A stretch of DNA of 9,838 bases from the NCBI GenBank assembly GCA_030746295.1, contig JASLMY010000186.1, positions 1 to 9,838 on the forward strand, in the 5' to 3' direction. Position 1 is the first letter of the stretch. Each line of letters begins with the position of its first letter. Shown in pieces: positions 1 through 6,176 of this stretch. The notes below the pieces were generated by a model. It saw nothing but the letters and a program-made list of their open reading frames with translations, was not told where the DNA came from and did no database searches. The position numbers and the translations under genes were made by a program. This DNA is from Alphaproteobacteria bacterium. Lineage in GTDB: Bacteria; Pseudomonadota; Alphaproteobacteria; GCA-2731375.

Positions 1-2619
1 GTCGCCTTCGATCCGAGCGACTCAGGTAACGCCATCGCCGGAGGGCTGCGCAACGGCCGCGCCTACAGGTCGACCGACGGCGGCAACACCTGGCAGTCAG
101 CGACGCGGCCGGCGACTGTCAACGGCCGTGTTCAGGTCTGCTACGCGGCGGCGAACAGCGCCACCATCTACGCCTCGGTGGACGCCAGCCCGTCCCAAAT
201 ATGGCGGTCGACCGACGGCGGTCAGAGCTACCAGTCGCGCAACGCCACCAGCAACGGTACCGCGGCCAATTTCCTGGGCGGGCAGGGCTGGTACGACAAT
301 GTCATCTGGGCCGGCGACCCGACGGACGCGAATCTTCTGATCGTCGGCGGCATCGATCTCTGGCGGAGCACCAACGGCGGCACCACGCTCACTCCCATCA
401 GCACCTGGTGGAGCGAGTTGTCGGCGCATGCGGACCATCACACGATCGTTGCCGACCCCGGTTATGACGGCGCCAACAACAGGCGCGTCTACTTCGGCAA
501 CGACGGTGGCGTCTATCGGACGGACGATGTCACGACGGTCGGAAACAATGCGGCCGAGCCCTACACGAACGGCTGGACCGATCTCAACAACGGTTACGGC
601 GTGACGCAGTTCTATTACGGCGCCGGTCACATCGGCACGAACACGATCATGGGCGGCGCCCAGGACAACGGCACGCTTCGCTCTACGCCGGCCCAGGGCG
701 TCAACGCCTGGACCGAGGTCTGGGGCGGCGATGGCGGAGACGTCGCCTCAGACCCGCGCGAGGCCAACCGGGGGTACGGCGAGTACGTCTATCTTCAGAT
801 CTTTCGCGATACCAGCGGCGGCACCGCCGCCAACCTGGCGACGGACTATATCTGTGGCCGGTATTGGAATGGGGCGGCTTGGGCCTGGAAACCGGCGCCC
901 TTTACGATCACGGATGCCCGCAACAGCCGAGCGCAGTTCATCGCCCCGTTCGAGCTGGACCCGAACGACCCGGACCGGTTGCTGGGCGGCGCCATGTCGC
1001 TTTGGCGGACCGACGACGCGACGACGCCCAACACGGCCAACAGCGGGCCGAGCTGGGCGGCCATCAAGGGGCCCATCGGCAATTCGGTCCGCACCCATTC
1101 CATCACCGCGATCGCCATTGCCGACGGCGAGTCGGACATCGTCGTGGTCGGGCATGCCAACGGCAACGTCTATCGCTCGACCGACGCGACGGCGGCGAGC
1201 CCGCAATGGCAGCGCATCGACACCAACGGGATCGGCGCCAACCGCCAGTGCCTGGCGCTGACGATCGATCCCGACGACTACGACCTGATCTATGCCGCCT
1301 TCGGCGGCTTCCAGGCCGGCAACCTCTGGCGTTCGAACGACGGCGGCCAGAGTTGGGCGGACATCGGTCAGACCTTGCCCGAAGCACCCATCCGGGACAT
1401 CAGCCTGCATCCCCAGCGCTCGTCCTGGATTTATCTCGCGACCCAGGTCGGCCTCTTCGCCAGCGAGGACGGCGGTGCTACCTGGTCGCCGGCCAACGAG
1501 GGCCCGGCCAACGTCGCTTGCCGGGACCTCTTCTGGCTGGGGTGCCGGCTGGTCTGTGTGACCCACGGCCGCGGCATCTTCGAGATGGACCTGTCGATCG
1601 CCAACGCTTTCCCGGCTCCGGTCTTGCAGTCCACCGGCACAGAGAGTTATTCCGTGCAGGGCAACGCCTTCACCCGCTACAAGCTCTCGGTTTCGAACCG
1701 GGCAAGCTATCCGAATTCGCTCTTCCGCCCATCTCCCGACCTGCCGCCCTGCGGCCAGAATGCCAGCGCTGCGCGGACCTGGGTCGACATCTATGACGGC
1801 GACACGGATCAGCGGATTTACGGGTTCTGTGCCCTCGATTCGGCGGACGACCTGGACCGGCTATGGTTCGGGCTGCCTCAGGGCGATGCCCCGCCGGGCA
1901 GCGTCTACGTCGTGTTGCGGGACCGGCGATGCCCGGCGAACTACACCTCCAACCCGGTCTCGATAACGGCGCCGGCGGGCGCTCCGGGCCCGACCAATCC
2001 GATCCCGGGCGCCACATTGACCGATGACACCGTGACCTTCGAGTGGACGGCCGCCGGCACTCAAGTCTCGCTCTGGTGGCTCTACGTCGGTTCGCGGCGA
2101 GGCGGCCGTGATCTTTACGACAGCGGCTCGCTCGGGACCAACTTGTTCGAGACGGTCCCCGGCCTGCCGGCCGACGGCCGCCAACTGTTCGTCCGCCTCT
2201 GGTATCGGCGTCACGGCACTGATGGCGGCGGCGAGATCGGGGTCGGCGGAAACCGTCTGGCTCTTGATCGGCGCCGGAGCGGACCTCGAAGCCAAGACGC
2301 ACGATGCCAATCCCTCCCCCTATGGCGGTATCGGCGCCCTGGGCATCGCCGCCGATGCGGGCGAGATGCATGCGCTCCTGGCGCTGCTGCTCGCCGGCGC
2401 CGACGCCCAGGCCACCAATGGCCAAGGCAAGACCGCCGCCACGCTCGCCGCCGAGCAGGATCACCGGAAGATCGCCGACCTTCTCGAGGACCCCGAGCGG
2501 GCAAAGCGCACCGCTCGATCGGTCTTCCAAGAGGCATTCTTCGACGCCGTCGGCGATCAGCGCTGGGCCTATGTCCGGACCCTCGTCCGCCACGGCATCG
2601 ACATCGACGGCAAGGATGA
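1..2619 (+). CDS. BNR/sortilin-like beta-propeller protein, 5' partial, C-terminus lost at a frame junction
   Basis: The frame is open from base 1, so the start lies outside the window; the GTG at 178 is internal. Residues are counted from base 1. Asp-box/BNR motifs recur: YRSTDGGNTW (22-31), WRSTDGGQSY (68-77), LWRSNDGGQSW (442-452), FASEDGGATW (486-495). GGAQDNGT (218-225) and GGDGGDVASDP (242-252) are typical of VPS10/sortilin-like and sialidase-like propellers. From about residue 535 (NAFPAPVLQS) follows a C-terminal module with TWVDIYDGD and IYGFC, then an Ig-like module ending LPADGRQLFVRLW (to 2202). In relatives this module continues into an aromatic-rich strand; here the remaining 2206-2619 stretch is Arg/Pro-rich and is the out-of-frame shadow of ankyrin coding. 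Homologous sequence therefore ends near 2202-2208, although the frame stays open to 2619. Such proteins are usually secreted or surface-bound; ligand and catalysis are unknown. Propeller identity is firm, intactness is not. Confidence 0.85.
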   Translation, partial: VAFDPSDSGNAIAGGLRNGRAYRSTDGGNTWQSATRPATVNGRVQVCYAAANSATIYASVDASPSQIWRSTDGGQSYQSRNATSNGTAANFLGGQGWYDNVIWAGDPTDANLLIVGGIDLWRSTNGGTTLTPISTWWSELSAHADHHTIVADPGYDGANNRRVYFGNDGGVYRTDDVTTVGNNAAEPYTNGWTDLNNGYGVTQFYYGAGHIGTNTIMGGAQDNGTLRSTPAQGVNAWTEVWGGDGGDVASDPREANRGYGEYVYLQIFRDTSGGTAANLATDYICGRYWNGAAWAWKPAPFTITDARNSRAQFIAPFELDPNDPDRLLGGAMSLWRTDDATTPNTANSGPSWAAIKGPIGNSVRTHSITAIAIADGESDIVVVGHANGNVYRSTDATAASPQWQRIDTNGIGANRQCLALTIDPDDYDLIYAAFGGFQAGNLWRSNDGGQSWADIGQTLPEAPIRDISLHPQRSSWIYLATQVGLFASEDGGATWSPANEGPANVACRDLFWLGCRLVCVTHGRGIFEMDLSIANAFPAPVLQSTGTESYSVQGNAFTRYKLSVSNRASYPNSLFRPSPDLPPCGQNASAARTWVDIYDGDTDQRIYGFCALDSADDLDRLWFGLPQGDAPPGSVYVVLRDRRCPANYTSNPVSITAPAGAPGPTNPIPGATLTDDTVTFEWTAAGTQVSLWWLYVGSRRGGRDLYDSGSLGTNLFETVPGLPADGRQLFVRLWYRRHGTDGGGEIGVGGNRLALDRRRSGPRSQDARCQSLPLWRYRRPGHRRRCGRDACAPGAAARRRRRPGHQWPRQDRRHARRRAGSPEDRRPSRGPRAGKAHRSIGLPRGILRRRRRSALGLCPDPRPPRHRHRRQG
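2200..2210 (+). other. Frame and homology junction between propeller gene and ankyrin gene
   Basis: Upstream of here frame 1 encodes a recognisable Ig-like module ending LFVRLW (last Trp codon 2200-2202). Downstream, the recognisable protein is in frame 2 and begins GIGVTALMAAA (from 2201), the normal opening of an ankyrin repeat. Neither side has its expected end: the propeller lacks the last strand and stop of its module, and the ankyrin protein lacks a start codon, any leader and probably earlier repeats. The decamer GGTATCGGCG lies at 2201-2210 and again at 2327-2336 in the same ankyrin frame. A deletion or recombination fusing two genes, or a chimeric assembly, explains this better than a single-base slip inside one gene. 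Confidence 0.7.
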
Positions 2620-3169
2620 CGAAGGCACGACCGCGTTGGGCCGGGCGGCCGCCGAGGGCGCCGAAGCCTCGGTCCGTGCCCTGCTCGACGCCGGTGCGGA
2701 TGTGAACGCGGTCGACTCGGTCTATGGCGCGAGTGCCCTCCTCGCCGCGGCGGTGGAGGGTCGCGGCACGATCGTACGGACACTGATCGCGGCCGGTGCG
2801 GACGTCGGCCTGAAGGCCAAAGGCGACGGCAAGGGCGAGGGCGCCGGTTGGACCGCGCTGATGGCGGCGGCGATGGGCGGCCATTTGGAAATCGTCTCCG
2901 AGCTGCTCGCCGCCGGCGCCGACCCGCGGGCCGTGAACGAGGCCGGAAAGACCGCCGCAGACATCGCCAGGAAGGAACGACACGGGGCTTACAAGGAGGT
3001 CATTGCCAAGCTGAAGGCCGCGGCATCCGGGGCCGCGCCGGCGCCGAAGCCGAAGCCGAAGCCGACGCCGACGCCGACGCCGCGGCAGGACCGGCCGACC
3101 GTCGGCGGCGTGCTCTCCGAGACGCTGAAGGAGCTGCCCGCACTTCCCGACAAGCCGCAGTTCGACTGA
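2207..3169 (+). CDS. Ankyrin-repeat protein, 5'-truncated
   Basis: Frame 2 encodes roughly seven to eight ankyrin repeats. Clear helix-turn-helix starts are GVTALMAAA, GKTAATLAA, GTTALGRAA, GASALLAAA, GWTALMAAA and GKTAADIA, with LLxAGAD loops such as LLIGAGADLEAKT, LLDAGADVNAV and LLAAGADPRAV. A Lys/Pro then Thr/Pro-rich spacer (3041-3085) and a 25-residue tail ending LPDKPQFD follow, with TGA at 3167-3169. Ankyrin repeats bind protein partners; none can be named. No credible start exists: GTG 2108 would translate propeller DNA out of frame, and ATG 2222 sits inside the first repeat without a Shine-Dalgarno. The stop overlaps an ATG of the next gene (TGATG at 3167-3171). Because that partner is exported, an exported ankyrin protein whose signal peptide was lost at the junction is possible, but this is inference. 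Confidence 0.8.
   Translation, partial: GVTALMAAARSGSAETVWLLIGAGADLEAKTHDANPSPYGGIGALGIAADAGEMHALLALLLAGADAQATNGQGKTAATLAAEQDHRKIADLLEDPERAKRTARSVFQEAFFDAVGDQRWAYVRTLVRHGIDIDGKDDEGTTALGRAAAEGAEASVRALLDAGADVNAVDSVYGASALLAAAVEGRGTIVRTLIAAGADVGLKAKGDGKGEGAGWTALMAAAMGGHLEIVSELLAAGADPRAVNEAGKTAADIARKERHGAYKEVIAKLKAAASGAAPAPKPKPKPTPTPTPRQDRPTVGGVLSETLKELPALPDKPQFD
3041..3085 (+). repeat. CCGAAG/CCGACG short tandem repeat coding a Pro-rich spacer
   Basis: Three CCGAAG units are followed by three CCGACG units, encoding APKPKPKPTPTPTPR near the end of the ankyrin protein. It is an extended, charged then neutral proline-rich linker between the last ankyrin helix and a short conserved-looking tail. Repeats of this type can vary in copy number by slippage. 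Confidence 0.75.
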
Positions 3170-3190
3170 TGGCGGGCGGGACCATGACGT

Positions 3191-3195
3191 GGAGG
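3191..3195 (+). promoter_or_regulatory. Ribosome-binding site choosing the 3202 start
   Basis: GGAGG is followed by 6 nt before ATG 3202. The competing in-frame starts, ATG 3169 (overlapping the ankyrin stop) and ATG 3184, have no comparable motif. Starting at 3202 also gives a textbook signal peptide, so this site decides the start. Confidence 0.7.
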
Positions 3196-3201
3196 CGGAC
3201 A

Positions 3202-5288
3202 ATGCTGAAAGGCACAGTCGCGGTGCTCGCGTGGGCGGCCGTGCTCGCCATGGCGGGGTTTGGCGCCGCTCGCGCCGAGGGCACCTGCCCCGATCCCGCC
3301 GGGGCCCGTAAATCGGCGGCATGGCGGGCCTTCGAGACGGTGATCAAGAAGCACTACCTCGAGCCTCGGGGCATCACCATGCTGAAGCTTTCAACCGTCG
3401 AGCGTCTGCTCGTCATCGGCCATGCCCTGGGCCGCCAGGCGCGCCACGTCGGCGACAGCGCCAGAAACCGGGCGGCCTTCGACTGCCTCAACGTCGGCAT
3501 CGACCAGGCGCTCGCCGCTGGCACCTTCCACCGCTCCCCTCTCGGCGTCGACGACGGACGAAAGTTCCGAAAGGTTCAGGAAGCCGCGATGGGGATGCAC
3601 GACGCGCGGGTGGCGAAAGTTACCGGAGTCGGCGCCGACACGCCGGTGCCGTCGGTGTTCGATATGGCCTCGGATCTCGCTCGGGGCGGTGCCTGCGCGG
3701 CGCCCATCGCCGCAGCACGGGGCGTCCTCGAAGCGGCACGCCGGACGAGCGTCTCGGGCGCGGCGGAGGGTTCGGCGGCGCGCACCTCGCTCGCCGCTCG
3801 GCTCGGACGGTTCTCGGCCCGAGTAGCGGTGCGTGCCCGTGCCCACGCCGAGATCTGGCGCAAGGCGTGCGCCGCCGCGCCGGTCGCCGAATACGCCGGG
3901 TTGAAGGCCCTCGGCGATGCCGCCTTCAACGAGCGCGACGGCCTCGGCGCGGTCGCCGACCGGGCGCGCGCGGCGGCCAATGCGGTATGCGGAAGCTCCG
4001 CTGGCGGGCAACAGCCGGTGGCGCTGCATGAATTGCCGGAGATCGATCGCGTGCAGCAAACCGTCACTAGGCTCGGCCAGGCGCTGACGAGATTGCGCCG
4101 CTATATGGCTACGGAGCGCCAGGCGCTCGTCCTGCCGCCGGATGCCGCCGACCTCGAGGCCGATCGAGATTCGCTCGCCGATGAGATCCGGGCCCTCGAA
4201 ACCGAGGCGCCGGCCACTGCCGGTAGTGACCGACAGGCGGCGCAGCGTGGGCTCGGCGAAGTCGACCGCGCCATCGGCGAGCTCGCCGCGGCGCCCGATT
4301 GCGAGGGCGCGGCGGCGCAGGACCTGCTGCGTGAGCTTCGTGTCGAGCGTGCCCGGCTGGCGCTGCTGGCGGCGGCACCGGAAAGCGATGCGAGCGATGC
4401 TCCACGACTGCCGAAGACGGCGCTTCGCCGGCTGAAGACGATGCGCGGGTCGAGCGATATCCTGGCCCGGTTCCGCGCCGGCGAATGGCCGCGCGTGATG
4501 TTCGATTGCGGGAAGGTCGTTCGTACCCTCGATGACGGCGCGGCGCCGGACCAAGGGGAGATGCGCCTGGTCGAGCTGCTGCAGAGCGAGCGCTTCATCC
4601 GGCAATACGTCGCCGCCGCGGCGCCGGTTCTGGAGCAACGGACACGGGCGCTCCAATGCGTCGCCGAGGCCGCGCGGGGCGAGGGTGAACGCCCTGAAGG
4701 CGGCACTGGTTCCGGGAGCGGTGCGGGCGACGGGCCGCTCGGGTTGGCCCGGTCGGCACTCGATGCCTGCAAGTTCAACGAGAGCGCCGAACTCATCAAG
4801 AGGCTGACGCCGGGGCCAGAACGCAGCCTGCTGGAACAGCGGTGGACCCGGACGTATACGACCGAGGGCAAGGCCCGCGACCTGGTCGTGGCGGCGAAGA
4901 CGCTAGAGGACCGGAACGAGCTCGCTGGGGCGATCGCCAAGCTGGAGGAGGCACTTGGGTTGGGACCCTGTCCCCAATCGATCGCCGCCATCAACGCCGC
5001 CATCACGGGACTGACGGGGAAGCTCGCGCAAGCCGCCCGTTCGGCGGCCGACGTGGCGGAGGCGGCACTGGAGGCCTGCAAGTTCAACGAGAGCGCCAAG
5101 CTCATCAAGGCACTGGAGACCGGCGCCGAGCGTTCGGCATTGGAATCGCGTTGGGTGCGCATGTACGAGACCGAGCGCGACGCCCGTATCCGGCCGATTG
5201 GGCCTCGAGATCCCGGTCGAAGTGCTATGAGGAGGGCACGCTGCCTCGCTACGAGGCCAAGGCCCAGCGTGTGCTGGTGCGCGAGTAG
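3202..5288 (+). CDS. Exported Ala-rich helical protein of unknown family with C-terminal tandem repeats, frameshifted near its end
   Basis: I do not recognise this family. From ATG 3202 residues 1-25 form a signal peptide: MLK, a hydrophobic core (TVAVLAWAAVLAMAG), then AARA before EGTC. The mature protein is Ala/Arg/Glu-rich and mostly predicted helical, with about eleven scattered cysteines, a Gly/Ser-rich spacer (GTGSGSGAGDG, near 4700-4735), and two 103-residue repeats beginning DACKFNES (residue 521) and EACKFNES (624). The repeat contains a TPR-like helix pair (LEDRNELAGAIAKLEEAL, ending at 585). Frame 1 stays plausible to about 5187 (MYETERDAR), then turns Arg/Pro-rich and would run to 5388, antisense to the next gene. 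Frame 3 gives a natural end (KCYEEGTLPRYEAKAQRV, TAG 5286-5288), so I place the 3' end there; the length is not a multiple of three. Periplasmic or secreted location is likely. It follows the ankyrin gene closely and may work with it. Confidence 0.65.
4762..5187 (+). repeat. 103-codon tandem protein repeat; second copy incomplete
   Basis: Copy 1 starts at 4762 and copy 2 at 5071, exactly 309 nt apart. A 24-nt stretch is identical between 4765-4788 and 5074-5097 (coding ACKFNESA), and the similarity continues through LIK, ER-x-x-LE and RW-x-R-x-Y-x-TE-x-x-AR. Identity at DNA level inside a diverged protein repeat suggests fairly recent duplication or local gene conversion. Copy 2 becomes unreadable in this frame after 5187. 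Confidence 0.8.
5188..5222 (+). other. Likely frameshift or small deletion in repeat copy 2
   Basis: Frame 1 is convincing up to ERDAR (5187) and frame 3 from KCYEEGT (5220) to a stop at 5288. In copy 1, 90 nt separate the matching Arg codon (4876-4878) from the next Cys codon (4969-4971). Here only 35 nt separate Arg (5185-5187) from Cys (5223-5225). The difference, 55 nt, is not a multiple of three, so a small deletion would explain both the shortening and the frame change. This assumes the two cysteines correspond. Confidence 0.5.
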
Positions 5289-5296
5289 CGGCCGCT
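5287..5296. terminator. Short palindrome at the convergent gene ends, possible weak terminator
   Basis: AGCGGCCGCT is a perfect palindrome overlapping the TAG of the exported repeat protein, and GCGAG (5281-5285) can also pair with CTCGC (5295-5299). It lies in the 21-nt gap between two converging genes, where a bidirectional terminator would be expected. There is no U-tract on either strand, and GC-rich palindromes are common here, so this is weak. Confidence 0.2.
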
Positions 5297-5309
5297 CGCA
5301 GATGTCCGG

Positions 5310-6155
5310 TCAAGCCGCGAGAGACGGCAAGTCGATGGCGTCGGCGCGCGAGGGCACGTCAGTCAGCAGCAGGCAGCCCGGCTTGTGAGTGATGGCGATC
5401 TCGGGCTTGGCCTGCAGCATGGCGTATTGCGGCGTGATGCTGCAGCCCCAGAAGACGCAGATCTCACCCTCGCGGACCTCGACCGCGTCACCGACGAGCG
5501 GTGTGGCCAAGTCCTCGATGCCGATCTGGCGTGGATCGCCGATATGCACCGGCGTGCCGTGGGTCAGCGGGAAACGACTGGTGATCTCGATGGCGCGGAT
5601 CGCGTCCTTGGGCGCCATCGGCCGCATGGTGACGCACATCCGGCCCCGGAACGGCCCCGACGGCTCCAAGGGCAGGTCGGTCATGTACATCGGCACGCAG
5701 ACGCCCTCGCTGAGGTGGCGCAGCTCGATGCCGTCGCTCACCAGCGCCTCCTCGAACGAGTAGGAGCAGCCGACGGCGAAGCCGACGAAGTCGTCGCGCC
5801 AGAGGTGCGCGATGTCGGTCACCTCGTCGACCAGCTCGCCGTGGCGCCAGATGCGATAGCCGCCGATGTCGGTGCGGAGGTCGAGGTCGGCGCCAAGTGT
5901 CGGCAGGGTCGGCGCGCCCCGACTGGAGGTGGCGACCAGCGGGCAGGGCTTGGGGTTGCGCTGGCAGAAGGTGGCGAAGTCGAGGGCGAGCTCGCCGGGC
6001 AGGATGATCGGGCTCGCCTGCATGTAGCCGGGTGCCATGCCGGTGGTTTGCAGGAAGGGTGGCGACGAGGGGTCGCGGAACAAGAGCCGCGCCTCGTGGC
6101 CGGTCGCGATAGAGCCGGGATCGGCGTGGGTCGCCAAAGGGTTGAACTGGGTCAT
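5310..6155 (-). CDS. DUF1445/YcsI-family putative hydro-lyase (D-glutamate cyclase family)
   Basis: The 281-residue protein is full length for the family and has its conserved blocks in order: GYMQASPIILP (43-53), DFATFCQRNPKPCPL (59-73), TDIGGYRIWRHGE (95-107), FVGFAVGCSYSFEEAL (123-138), GPFRGRMCVTMRPM (167-180), SRFPLTHGTPVHIGDP (193-208), VFWGCSITPQ (234-243) and ITHKPGCLLLTD (255-266). No signal peptide is seen, so it should be cytoplasmic. The family includes B. subtilis YcsI and shares a domain with the mammalian mitochondrial D-glutamate cyclase; activity of the stand-alone bacterial forms is poorly defined. It is the third gene of the operon, 21 nt after hyuB, behind a strong Shine-Dalgarno that fixes the ATG at 6155. 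A role in 5-oxoproline, D-glutamate or related cyclic amino-acid turnover is inferred from neighbours and family. Family call is firm, reaction is not. Confidence 0.92.
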   Translation of the reverse strand: MTQFNPLATHADPGSIATGHEARLLFRDPSSPPFLQTTGMAPGYMQASPIILPGELALDFATFCQRNPKPCPLVATSSRGAPTLPTLGADLDLRTDIGGYRIWRHGELVDEVTDIAHLWRDDFVGFAVGCSYSFEEALVSDGIELRHLSEGVCVPMYMTDLPLEPSGPFRGRMCVTMRPMAPKDAIRAIEITSRFPLTHGTPVHIGDPRQIGIEDLATPLVGDAVEVREGEICVFWGCSITPQYAMLQAKPEIAITHKPGCLLLTDVPSRADAIDLPSLAA

Positions 6156-6161
6156 GGTCCG

Positions 6162-6169
6162 TCACCTCC
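6162..6169 (-). promoter_or_regulatory. Strong ribosome-binding site of the DUF1445 gene
   Basis: Reading on the minus strand, GGAGGTGA is followed by 6 nt and then the ATG at 6155. It lies in the 21-nt gap after the hyuB stop (TGA at 6179-6177). This near-complete match to the anti-Shine-Dalgarno supports independent, efficient initiation of this last gene. Confidence 0.8.
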
Positions 6170-6176
6170 GAGAATG

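Noticed and set aside
748..1566. A 272-codon minus-strand frame inside the propeller gene.
   Set aside because: The opposite strand carries repeated Asp-box motifs in frame; this translation shows no family features.
2200..2210. Programmed ribosomal frameshifting joining the propeller and ankyrin frames.
   Set aside because: There is no slippery heptamer or obvious downstream pseudoknot, and both domains are incomplete at the join, which recoding would not explain.
2206..2619. The C-terminal 138 codons of the propeller frame as a genuine Arg-rich domain.
   Set aside because: They are the frame-shifted reading of ankyrin codons; the ankyrin frame explains this DNA fully.
2848..3201. An upstream extension of the exported protein's frame to the start at 2848.
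   Set aside because: The 2848-3168 part lies out of frame over clear ankyrin repeats and would bury the signal peptide; ATG 3202 has a proper ribosome-binding site.
1670..3322. A 550-codon minus-strand frame crossing the propeller/ankyrin junction.
   Set aside because: It is antisense to recognisable propeller and ankyrin coding and highly Arg/Gly/Pro-rich. Its openness across the junction says nothing about a real gene.
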